From: Corinectria fuckeliana
Taxonomy: Eukaryota; Ascomycota; Sordariomycetes; Hypocreales; Nectriaceae
NCBI GenBank assembly: GCA_019137255.1
Contig: WPDH01000053.1
Coordinates: forward strand, 62,001 to 126,000
Length of the DNA: 64,000 bases
Reading direction: 5' to 3'
Below the pieces are notes generated by a model. It was not told the origin of the DNA, made no database searches, and was given only the letters and a program-made list of their open reading frames with translations. A program made the translations under genes and the position numbers. Position 1 is the stretch's first letter; each line of letters begins with the position of its first letter. This document shows positions 42,901 to 53,336 of the stretch, piece by piece.

Positions 42901-45805
42901 GGGGGAGAGAGGCGGAGGGCTCGAATTCGCGCCGACGCACCTCGGACGGATGTGGTACTGTGTTTAGACCCTTTTCAGCTATAGGTTGTTGACTCTAGAT
43001 GGTTGACTCTAGATGCAGGATGCTAACTACTAGGTCTAGCTTTAGAAGGAGAAGAAGCCTTTTCTAAATGGGAGCGAGAGACATAGATGCAGACACCATA
43101 CGTAGTAGTGCACCATACATCTAGAACCTGCCGTGATGGTATTCCATCTTGGAAGAGGGAGGCAGTCTACTATGGACCTTGTTAGACCTCCTCTTAGGCT
43201 CACCTCATCCTAGGCTCCCTTGTCAGTTTGTCTCCTTATCCGTAATGATAATGACGAACATGGTGCTCCATCGCAAGCTCGGTAGCTAGCTGCTAGTCCC
43301 GCCGCCGCGCCGAGGCGATATGAACGGGCCATGCCATCTTTACCGCCAGCTCCAGTGCGAACGACACAGGTAGTAATAAGGTAGTTACCACGTACATAGT
43401 AGACGTAGTGGGCAGCCAGCCCACTGGCCGACCCCTTGGCCGCTGGGTGATCGTTGCCGTGGTCGAGGTTCCCGTCCGTGGCACAGACGACCGCGTCTAG
43501 GGCGGCCAGGCTGGTTGCAAGGGACATGGTCGTTTATGGTATTAATGGATAAATGACTCGGCCTACTTGGTCTGGGTCCCCTGTCGCTAAATATTACTGA
43601 GTACGTATGTACTAAGTACGTAGGTATGTACATACTAGTAGTATGTTATGCCATGCCATGCAGTGCGGCGAGGCACAGTACAGTGCAGTAACTTCGTGCA
43701 GCGCACTAGGTACAGACAGTGCGGCATGGTGCAGTGGGGAAAAGGGCACAACCGCCTGACATGGATGGATTGTGACACGGGTAGCACCCGGAACCGACCA
43801 TCTCCACTGCCAACCAGGGATGTATTTCTTGTTCTTATTCTTGTTCTTCTTGCTGTCCAATGCAAGCACAGAACCGAACGAGACGAAAGAAAAAAAATAA
43901 GAGAGAAACCGAAAAAGAAGGGCCCCGGAGCTCAGGCCAGGGATGGAACAGTGGCTGGCTTGAAGTGGCCCTGGCGGCACAGGCTATTGCCTGGCTTGTC
44001 GAGTGGAGAGAGAGAAGAAGCGGGTGCCCCTGAGGTACTGTACGGTAATATGAAGGTACCTACTAAGTAGATAAGTATGCACCGCAAACTTAGAGGACTC
44101 CGTAGTTACTCCGTAATAATAAAGAAGAACGAACCCCTCCACAATCCACTATGCTCTTTAATATTGCACTGTCATACTACGGTACCAAGTACGGAGGACC
44201 TTGCTTGCCTGTGTCACTCACATCCACGCAGCTTCGACTCCCTTCCCTTACGTAGTACCAAGTACATACGACGCTTCGTGCCAAGCTTGAGCTGATCTTC
44301 CGCTCTAGCAAGTGACATCTGATCGATACCGACGGACCGATCTTTACCTCCCACCGGCTGTCGCGGTATGTGTATTGCTAGTCCTGGCCGTATCCTCGGT
44401 GTTGAGCGAGCAAGTCCACCATACATAGTATCCCTACGATGTCTCTTACACGCCCCTCACTATATATCCACCATCAACCCACTCTCGTTCCCACGCCCAA
44501 GCGCCCGCTCTTTCTCTTTTGTCTTGGTCCAAGGGGGGAGGGGGCTCTGCTATGGATTGGTTCTGGTTCGGGCCCTCTGACTCTAATAAGCTACTTGTGT
44601 CACTCGCGCTCTGTCTCTCTGGCTCTGTCTCTCTGGCTCTGTCTCTGGCTGGTTCCTCTTGTCTCACCCTTGTCACTAAGAAAGAGGACGGGGGAAAATC
44701 CTTGCGTTGATAGGTACCAAAATCCCAATCCTAATCCTATGTAATCGCCATTTTCATCCACTTCCCCCCCCATCCCCATCTTCATATCCTTACCGTACCC
44801 ATACCTCCGTCTGTTCCCGTCCTCGTCTCGGTAGGCGGTTGATGACCGTGTCTTGCGTGCTTAAGTTGACGCCGTGTGTTCATTACCTGCCTACGGAGTA
44901 GGTATTAGAGACTTAATTAGCTCCTCTCCCACTCCTGCTCCTAAGTTAGTAGTACTAAGTAGTAGTCCTACGGGCGGATACTACGTGCCCACCTACTTAA
45001 GTAGATACCTATCCTTCTCCTCCCCCCCGTCCTCTACCTTAGGTACTTGGGTACCTAGATTCCTTGGTCTTCCCGCCTGCCTTCCGTCCTCCCGTCGCTC
45101 GTCTCCCGTCCCCGGCTTGGAACTCCTTCTGCTCCCCCCCTCTTTGTTCCCACCCCTCCGTCGCAACGTCAGGCACACACCGTGCCCAAGCCCACGCCCA
45201 CACCGCACGCGCACCCACAAAACCATTTGACCTCCTTTGTGCACCTCAACGCCCAGGGCTACACACTGCCACTTACTACTACCTGCCTCCCTTTCCTGAC
45301 TTTGCGCCGCTCTTGCCTCGGACTATTTTTTTTGCTTCTTCCTTCCATCTTTGATACCACCAGAAGCCTAATTCGATCTCATCCGTTCCACCGCCTCACT
45401 GCTTCCACCTCCACTTGAAGCGCAACGCATCCCCTGAGTAAAAGCTTCCTACGACTCTAGCTTCCTGTCAGCCTTCACCTTAGGCTGTTGACTTCCGGCT
45501 TGCTCTCACCGACCAGTCCTCATCCCGACGCTCCGGGCGTTTGAACGCATCCCCTGTACCACCCGGGGATTCATTCTCGCCTTCTTTCGCCTGCAGCTGC
45601 TCCATCGTTGCTGGTTCCTAGTCCGCACGACCCCGATCGAAACATTTCGTCTCCTCATTTTGAGGATTCTGCGCCGTCCCGTCCCGTTCCGTGCCGCTTG
45701 TTCGTCGCGCCATCGGCCACGACCTTTCTCGACGACCTCACCCCTTAACCCTGCGCCGCCTGCGTCGTCCACCGCCACGGCTCGATCTTTGGAAGCGCAA
45801 TAACC
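39939..45805. other. Gene desert of 5.9 kb
   Basis: No supported gene was found on either strand. The region is crowded with short near-palindromic words: TACGTAGTATGTA-like at 40468-40490, TACGAAGTACCGTAAGGAGTA-like at 41990-42025, TACCTACCTACTAGGTAAG near 42090, GTACGTATGTACTAAGTACG at 43601, and several between 44030 and 45060. CTCCGTA-type words recur at 42697, 44098, 44109, 44190 and 44892. The last 700 bp (from about 45060) are pyrimidine-rich and are probably the promoter and 5' leader of the epimerase gene. The longest open frames (41389-41961 and 43210-43527, both minus) show no family resemblance. Confidence 0.5.
44608..44647. repeat. 14-bp tandem repeat GCTCTGTCTCTCTG, about 2.9 copies
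   Basis: Two exact copies and a third shortened by two bases lie in pyrimidine-rich sequence upstream of the epimerase gene. Confidence 0.85.
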
Positions 45806-47113
45806 ATGGCCGAGAACGAGAAGCCTTCAGTGTTAATTATCGGGGGGTTAGGCTACATCGGCCGCTTTCTCGCCCTCCACATCCACCAGAACAACCTTGC
45901 ATCCAAGATGCGACTCGTCGACAAGGTGCTACCGCAGCTCGCCTGGCTGGCTCCCGAGTTCTCTGAGGCTTGTTCCCAGGACAAATTCATGCAAGCCGAT
46001 GCTAGCAGACCCGGTGAGTCCTCCATTCCCAAGCCCCTCCCCCTTTCCTTGGTCTGGTCATTGCCTTGCATGTCTGCGATTAGGCGGTCGCGGCTAACGT
46101 GGCTATTCCCCGCCCACAGAAGGATTAGCAAGGATATTCGATCGTGGCGACGGAAAGGAGTGGGACTATGTTTTCAACTGTGGCGGCGAGACAAGATACT
46201 CCCAGGAGGACGAAGTCTACAAGTTGCGGTCCCTGAATCTATCTGTTGCCGTTGGCCGCGAGGCCGCGAAACGAAAGGTCAAGGCCTTTGTGGAGCTAAG
46301 CACTGGCATGGTGTACAAGTCGGACTCCTCCCCAAGCAAGGAAGGAGACAAGTTGAAGCCATGGAGCAGGATTGCCGTGTTTAAGTTGCAGGCGGAGGAG
46401 GAGCTAGCCAAGATTGAGGGGTAAGTCGGAGCCCACCTCACAGGACCGCCCTATGGTGAAGTGACCTTTCTGACTCGATATCTCACAGTCTCAACCTCGT
46501 CATTGTTCGACTACCACACGTCTACGGCCCGTATGCTTCCCAGTGGGTTGCGACGGGTTTGTGTCTGGCGCGCGTCTACCAGCACCTCGATGGAGAATTG
46601 AAATGGCTATGGACCAAGGATCTGCGAACCAACACGGCGCATATCGACGACGTCACGCGGGCGCTGTGGGGTGTTGCTACGTGGTATGACGCTGGCAAGG
46701 CTGGATGGGACGAGAGCAGCATGGGCAAGAGCGTCATCTTCAACGTCGTGGACAAGGGCATGACCTGCCAGGGCACCGTCGCCGACATAGTCGCCATCAT
46801 CTTCAAGATTGAGACGGGATTCCATGGCCAACTCATCAGCACCTTTGCTCGGTTGAATCTGGATAGCGTCGTGGATGACATTAACGACGAGGTCCTGGGC
46901 CCTTGGGCGGATCTTCTCGCCGACGCGGGCATCACACGACCGGGACCCTTGACGCCGTTTATGGAGAAGGAACTTCTCAAAGATACGGATCTCAGCATGG
47001 ACGGAAGCCGACTCGAGAAGCTGTTGGGATTCGAGTACTCGAAACCTTCAGTCACCAAGGAGGGGATGGAGGAGGTGATTGAGAGTTATAAGAGGATGAA
47101 CTGGTGGCCTTGA
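45806..47113 (+). CDS. NAD-dependent epimerase/dehydratase-like SDR protein
   Basis: Exons 45806-46013, 46120-46420 and 46489-47113 give 377 residues. The N-terminus carries the Rossmann glycine motif (VLIIGGLGYIGRFLA, Gly13, Gly16 and Gly19), then LVDKVLPQLAWL. Further extended-SDR features are YVFNCGGETRYSQ, VGREAAKRKVKAFVELSTGM, VIVRLPHVYGPY, and the late motif RTNTAHIDDVTRALWG. The substrate is unknown. The usual catalytic YxxxK appears as IAVFK: the Lys is present, but the Tyr position, four residues earlier, holds Ile. This suggests a binding or non-catalytic role unless another residue substitutes. The pyrimidine-rich sequence before the ATG suggests a long 5' leader. Confident in the fold, not in the reaction. 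Confidence 0.86.
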
Positions 47114-48979
47114 GGTATCCGAGGAAGGACTCGAATTCAAGGGGAGAAATCATGCATGTACGCATGCAGGAGTCGCTTTTCTTTTGTGCATGGGCTCAGC
47201 CGAGCGCGAGGAGTCGGTCTGAGAGAGGAAGAGACGATACCAGGAACGACGCACGACCATGGCATGAGAGACGGCCGCCGACACATGAACGGGCCGTGAC
47301 TGGCCAGGCTGGGAGAGTTGACGTGGCCAAGTGGCTGTGTCAAGGGAAGACAGCATGAGAGCATAGCGCTGGGGAAGAGTCGGAGGATGGAGACGCAATA
47401 CAGTGTATGACTAGAATCTGGGCGAATCTGTGGGTGGAATAAGGGGAGGTTCGATTGGGGCGGTTGAAAGATCTTGAGAGAGAACCACAATTACAAATAC
47501 TGCTATTAAAGCTAATAATATCAACGAAGTACATCTTGACATATACCTTACGTAGGGCTAGACCCGGACCTTCTTTGGGCTGGGGAAGTCAGTGATCAAG
47601 CCGAGGTTATTGGCCTAGTAAGCGATCATGTCATGTGGAAGCGAGACATGGATCGAGGTAAGACGCCGGGATTGCGCATCGCAGGGCCCTAGGATATCTA
47701 GTTGTTTCGCGGACTTCCGATGTGGTACAGACTATATGAAGTGCAGACGTAGGTATGCCCATCATGGACGTCTTGGTGTCTTGGTGTAGGTCGATCTCGT
47801 CCGAGCCAGGCTGACGACCTAGACGGTTTAACGTGCATATTGGAGACTTCTTTTCTAGAATGGCATATGAAATATGTCACTCTCAAGTACGTAGTCTACC
47901 TAGTTACCTAGGTATGCGTTGACATATTGATGTGCAGTGATTGCTTCGCACATCTCACACCCCACCAATGCTGCGCTTACTGCAGATGCATTGATGTTCC
48001 TGTTCATGTTCCTGTGCCTGTGAGACTTTACGCCCTAATTAGCATGGATCATGGATTCCTAAGTAGAAACAACTTGCATTGAGTCCATCTCCCACGTGCC
48101 GAGGATAGACAACACCTCTTAATCCGACTCGATATTCCTGAAGAAGACTCACTCCTCCTAACTGCCCTCTTTCCAGTTATCCACCTACCTACCTAGATAG
48201 GTAAGTAAATTGGCGGTTTCCCACAAGTTACCTCGTATTCTTGTGCATTCTCCCCTGGAAAAAGGCCAACCAATCAACCAACCAACCGTCCAAGCCAGCA
48301 TACATGTCAACCGTGATTCCGACAACTGCCTAAGTACCTAGGTACCTAGTTATTCCGTGTCTCCGCCGCCGCCGAGAACTCTCACGTACTACCTACTAAG
48401 TATCTTGGCAAGCAACGCGGCCTCCATTTCCCCATTCGCGTGTCTCCTCCGCTACCCAAGTTAAGCAAGATAGGCAAACGCATCAAGAAAAGGGCATCAT
48501 CATAAGTTATCTACTCTATCCCTTCCATCATTGCACATCTCACCCCGCAATGGCAAATAGTGGGGGTTGACCCCTGCCTTTGCTTGGTGCTAACTGCTGG
48601 CTCGTGAATGTGACGATGGCTCCGAGACCTCGGAGCTGGACGTCGTTGATGGGCGGTGTCTTTGGGGGGCTTGAACTGTTGATTTTGCTTGTGATTGTCA
48701 GTAAAAGGGGCAGGCCCTTTTCTCATATAGCCCGAGAGGTTCCTCATGCATACGTCTTTCTATTCTTACTATTACATCCCGTTTTTTCTTCCTGATCATA
48801 TTCGAGCTCAGTTTCTCATTCCCCTCACTAGAACTCGAAGCTGCAATCGTCCGTGGGTTTGTTCCTGCAGCTTTGACCTTGCGCCTGTTATCCACCCTTC
48901 AACTCACGTCACCTCGCCTCACGTCACCTCCATCCCTCACCAAAACCTCTCGCCGTCACCACCAAACCAATCACACATA
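47114..48979. other. Intergenic, 1.9 kb
   Basis: This gap holds the 3' flank of the epimerase gene and the promoter of the calycin-like gene. TACCTAGGTA-type words are dense at 47885-47915, 48185-48215 and 48331-48350. No gene was recognised. Confidence 0.4.
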
Positions 48980-49729
48980 ATGGCTGCCCCCGCGGAGAAG
49001 ACCACCGCCGACCTCAGCGGGAAATGGGTTCTGGTGAGTTAGCATAATATTACGGCGCCGCGGCCACTGCGTCCGGCGCAACCGCATCTCTCAACCCCTC
49101 AGCACATCTGAACATCTGCCCCTCTATCCATCCATCCTCATCCTCCTTTTCCCGCCAGTTTGCGATACACACAACATCTCCCCATGTTGTTCATCAAATC
49201 CACTAACCAGATACAACAGAACTCGAAATTCTCAGACAGCTCGGAGCCCGTCCTCGCCCTCCAGGGCATCAACTTCTTGGTGCGCAAGTCCATCGGCTAC
49301 GCCTCCATCTCGCTCGACGTGAACCAGTACACGGCGCCGCCCAAGGCGCCCAACACTTCCACCGATGTCGTCGCCCACATCGACATCGTCCAGTCCGCCT
49401 CGGGCCTCACCAGCACCCAGGAGAACCGCTGCCTGGACGGCGTCTTCCGCGAGCACTCGGACTGGCTCTTCGGCGCCGTCAAGGGCCGCACCACCTTTGT
49501 CAGCCTCGACGAGATCGACGATGAGTTCCTCAAGAAGGACTGGCTCGTCGAGGGCGAGGGCAAGACCTTCGTCAAGAGCTACGTCGAGAGCCAGGGCAAC
49601 GGCTGGGTCGCCACCCAGATCTGGGGCTTCCAGATCGTCGACAGGGAGAGGAGATACTGCCGCCGCATTTTGGTGACCAAGGGCGAGCAGCGCGTCCAGG
49701 TCCGGTTTGTATACGATTACGTCGTGTAA
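48980..49729 (+). CDS. Calycin/lipocalin-like hypothetical protein
   Basis: Exons 48980-49033 and 49220-49729 give 187 residues; the intron is 186 nt. The protein begins MAAPAEKTTADLSGKWVL, then NSKFSDSSEPVLALQGINFL. LSGKWVL resembles the GxW start of a lipocalin strand A, and the rest is predicted beta-rich (ASISLDVNQYT, VVAHIDIVQSASG, GKTFVKSYVES, then GWVATQIWGFQIVDRERRY, VQVRFVYDYVV). It has no signal peptide, so it is probably cytosolic. Similar fungal proteins are common and uncharacterised. The fold assignment is by eye from the GxW motif and the beta pattern, so it is tentative; the gene model itself is solid because the splice joins in phase 0 and the downstream codon bias is strong. 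Confidence 0.78.
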
Positions 49730-50507
49730 CTACGTCGTGTAGAGAGCCGTTCACTAGCTTAGAGCTAGACAGAACGCCGCATGCGAAGAACGATCCAGCC
49801 TAGAAGTCTCCAGTGTCTTCATAGATCCAAGCATCAACGTGTCGTGTTACTCGGGCTGCTTCCTCTTGTCTATTCGGGCTGCAAATCCACAATGACTACC
49901 TTTATATATAGACCTACAACTTGATAACATAGACCCCCGCTACCGTAGTAAAGCAGAGCCCGGCCACCTCTCTGCCATTCCTTGGCATTTGCTAGGGCAC
50001 CCTTGTACCTGAGTACCACCCCGGGTCACGTACTCCGTAACCAGTAGCAACTTCAGTCTTACGCCTCTTCTTCATCGTAACGAAAATGTGGAATAAATCC
50101 AGGGAAGTAGCTACGGCTGGCGGTTAGATTTAGTCGGGCTGAGGTGAAGGCCAGGACCTGTCTTCGATGCATATTTATTAAACGTATTTAGCCCGGGGGT
50201 TTGTGCTGCATATCATGGACTTAGGGGTCCAGGCCCAGCGTATTCCTCTATATTGTTACGCAAGTTTATGGCGGAGAGATGAATAATGCAGCAGCTGCAA
50301 CAGCAGCCTTAGAACTGGCTTTGAAAGCAGCGAAGGCTGAGGCAAAAGAAGCGTAGCCGAGGTGACTTCTTCCACCGTAAAGGCATTGTAGTTTGATACA
50401 ATGCAGGTAAGAAGTTGACTTGGGTAAGTTGCAGCTGTGACTGATGGAGCTGTTGGCACGGCTCCTAATGCAATCTCTCCCTAGCCCTTGATCGTTGTCC
50501 CCCTCGC
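49730..50507. other. Intergenic, convergent
   Basis: This 778-bp gap holds the 3' ends of the calycin-like gene (plus) and the CBS gene (minus). A CTCCGTA word lies at 50033. No gene was seen. Confidence 0.4.
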
Positions 50508-51131
50508 TCAAGCCGGCCTCCTCTTGGCAAACTCGGCCAAATCCTGCACCGTCGCGACGCCGAGGACGAATCTCCTTCTCTCGTCGGTGATGACGGCAAA
50601 CTCCTCCTTCCAAGGGGCGCCCTCGGGCTGGCCGCCGCGGAAGAAGTCCTCGAGCTCCTCGAGCGTCGTCTCCATGGTGATGACGCTGTAGGTGCGACCG
50701 CGGCGCTGGAAGCGCGTCATGGCGGCGGAGAGCTGGTCGTCGGGCTTGACCTTGCCGCTGTCGAGCAGCGACTGCAGGTGGGGGATGGAGAGGTAGCCCA
50801 GAAGGGCGCGGGTATTGCTGTCGACAATGGTCAGGTGCGTGTAGTCGCGCTCGAAGGCGGAGAGGAGGGCGAGCGAGATGGAGTCGGAGGGGTTGAGCGA
50901 GAGGGCGGCCGGAGGGTCGAGGTCTTGGACGGTGGCCTGGGAAAGGGCCGTGGTTAGCTTTTGCGGTTCGTTGCAAATGTACAAATCCAACAGATCCAAG
51001 AGAAATGAGGTAAGAGGGAGGGAGGGAGATGACCTCCCTGGTGGTTCAAGACTTACCCCGCGATATCGGGACGACCAGCTGGTGACGAGGGGCTGCGATG
51101 CAGGGCGCGAAGCGGAGGCGGTAGCAGCCAT
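50508..51131 (-). CDS. CBS-domain pair protein
   Basis: Exons 51057-51131 and 50508-50936 give 167 residues. After an Ala/Ser-rich start (MAATASASRPASQPLVTSW) the first CBS motif runs ATVQDLDPPAALSLNPSDSI, then SLALLSAFERDYTHLTIVDS and LGYLSIPHLQSLLDSG. The second runs VKPDDQLSAAMTRFQRRGRT, then YSVITMETTLEELEDFFRG and FAVITDERRRFVLGVATVQD. CBS pairs bind adenine nucleotides and regulate partner proteins; here the pair stands alone. The 120-nt intron (50937-51056) has a GTAAGT donor and a TTCCCAG acceptor. The alternative unspliced frame inserts a hydrophobic non-family segment, so I prefer splicing. Confidence 0.85.
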   Translation of the reverse strand: MAATASASRPASQPLVTSWSSRYRGVSLEPPGRSSPSLPLTSFLLDLLDLYICNEPQKLTTALSQATVQDLDPPAALSLNPSDSISLALLSAFERDYTHLTIVDSNTRALLGYLSIPHLQSLLDSGKVKPDDQLSAAMTRFQRRGRTYSVITMETTLEELEDFFRGGQPEGAPWKEEFAVITDERRRFVLGVATVQDLAEFAKRRPA

Positions 51132-52015
51132 GATCAAGTCGCGGGTTGGCTGACAACGTATGTGTTTGTGCGTGCAATCGACAGAAGCCTTTGCGGGGTT
51201 TCGGAGGCAGCGGCAAGTCTAGCAACGGCGTGAGACGAGGGGATCGTGAGATTTGCCAACGGTTTGTCGGTGGTGTTCTGAGCAAATGCACGTCAGGGAT
51301 TTCCATCAACTAACAGTCATGCTCCCGCCATCCTCGGTGAGTAGTGGGGCGGATAGCAACGGTAGCCTGCTGTACAGCAAGGCCGAGCCGACCGTCAACC
51401 GTCAACCCGATGAAAGATCCACTGTGGGTGGATGGCTTCACTTACACGCCGAAGCTCAAGGGTCAGAAACGGTAGCCATTGCCTGCATTTTCACTCGTTG
51501 CGTCGCCAGTCAGCGAGATTTCTGTTCCTCGATGTGCAACTTTCAACCGGCCCTTCATTATGAGCGCAGGGCATCCAATGTGACCATCCAGGGTACCTGA
51601 GGTACCGACAGAAACATGTCGGAATCCATCGGGCTCCATCTCTTAATTCCGGAAGGATTCTGATCCCCTCCTCGACAACGGGTCGTTCGTTGATAGCTGT
51701 TCTCCTACCTGAGGTACTTAAGTAGTAGGCCTTAGTACCTCCATGCACCTACTTTATGTACTTATTTCTTGTTGACCCTCCAGGAGACAGTACCTTCCCT
51801 AATCCCGTAGACCTGAGGTGTGCTGTCTGTCCCTTGCTCGTCGACGTCATAGCTTATCCTGAGGTAAGTCGGTCACTCACGCCCTCTCATCATTCATCTC
51901 ATCTGTTTTATCTCGCGCCGCGCATTTACCTCCCACTACACTGACCTGTTGTGTCCCAATTGCCTAGATACTTTGTGACGCCTCTCGGCCCGGAATCCCT
52001 CCTCGGCTTCCTACC
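51132..52015. promoter_or_regulatory. Divergent intergenic region of the CBS and PIC2-type genes
   Basis: This 884-bp gap separates the start codons of two divergently transcribed genes. TACCTGAGGTACTTAAGTAG-like words occur at 51707-51730. No other gene or TATA box was recognised. Confidence 0.4.
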
Positions 52016-53336
52016 ATGTCTCCTTTACATCCATCCCGGGATGTCTTCCAGGCCTCGGTTCCTAGCCCGCTCACCAACAACGGCCGCACGCCCTACCAAG
52101 CTCGTCCGGAGCTCTACAGCGCCTATTCCGTTGTTGACGACGCCAAGGACAAAGCGAAGAAGCTGAGCGTCGAAGCCACTCGGGAATTCGAAAAGGCGAG
52201 CTCCAAGGCCCAGGCTAAGACTGGACACATCGAGCTCTATTCGGGCAGATACTATGCCGCCTGCACGCTTGGCGGCATGATGGCTTGTGTGAGTTACCCA
52301 CAGATACCTAAACTAGATCTGACAAGCGACGACCATTGTGTCATGTCACGTCGTGTTCGAGATGCCCTGTTGAGCAGTTGAGCTGATTCCTTTTGTTCTG
52401 ATAGGGCATCACCCACGCGGCCGTCACGCCTCTCGATCTCGTCAAGACCCGTCGCCAGGTCGACTCAAAGTTGTACAAAAGCAACTTCCAGGCTTGGGGC
52501 AAGATCTATCGCGCCGAAGGCTTCCGGGGCATTTTCACCGGCTGGAGCCCTACGCTGCTTGGGTACAGCGCCCAGGGCGCCTTCAAGTACGGTTGGTATG
52601 AGTACTTCAAGAAAACGTACTCGGACATGGCGGGCCCGGAGAATGCACAAAGGTACAAGACCGGCCTGTACCTAGCGGCGTCCGCGTCGGCCGAGTTCCT
52701 GGCAGATATCGCCTTGTGCCCCTTTGAGGCTGTCAAGGTCCGCATGCAGGGCAGCATCCCGAACCCGTATCGCGGCACGGTTCACGGCATAAGCACCGTC
52801 GTCGGCAAGGAGGGTGTGGCCGGCCTGTACAAGGGCTTGTATCCGCTGTGGGGCCGACAGATCCCGTACACGATGATGAAGTTTGCTTCGTTTGAGACCA
52901 TTGTCGAGATGATCTACGATCGCCTGCCGGGCCAAAAATCCGACTACAGCAAGGCCGCTCAGACGGGTGTCTCCTTCACCGGTGGATATTTGGCGGGCAT
53001 TCTATGTGCCATCGTCTCTCACCCCGCCGATGTCATGGTCAGCAAGCTCAACGCCTCCCGCGAGCCGGGCGAGGCCTTTGGCGGCGCCGTGGGCCGCATT
53101 TACAAGGACATTGGCTTCTCGGGTCTTTGGAATGGTCTTCCCGTGCGAATCGTCATGATCGGTACCCTGACCGGTCTTCAGTGGATGATCTACGTAAGTT
53201 CCTCGTCAATGACTACCCTCGTAGCCATACCCAGCGGTTTTGGGGTTGTGCTAACCTAATCGAACAGGACTACTTCAAGATCTTTATGGGTTTCCCTACC
53301 ACAGGTGGCGGCCCACCGCCGGCAGAGAAGAAGTGA
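52016..53336 (+). CDS. PIC2: Mitochondrial phosphate/copper carrier, PIC2 type
   Basis: Exons 52016-52288, 52405-53193 and 53268-53336 give 376 residues. The three mitochondrial-carrier repeats are clear, with signature motifs TPLDLVKTRRQ, CPFEAVKVRMQ and HPADVMVSKLN. Also visible are the phosphate-carrier sequences GRYYAACTLGGMMAC, GITHAAVTPLD, GWSPTLLGYSAQGAFKYG and LYPLWGRQIPYTMMKFASFE. The family exchanges phosphate (Pic2 also copper) across the inner mitochondrial membrane. The N-terminal 75 residues are polar and helical (DDAKDKAKKLSVEATREFEK) and unlike yeast Pic2, perhaps a targeting or regulatory extension. The first residues of the third exon (DYFKIFMG) complete the sixth helix. Confidence 0.93.

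Noticed and set aside
43210..43527. 105-codon minus-strand open frame (starts MSLATSLAALDAVVC)
   Set aside because: Reads vaguely like a small secreted protein, but it has no usable signal peptide and lies in TACGTA-word sequence without other support.
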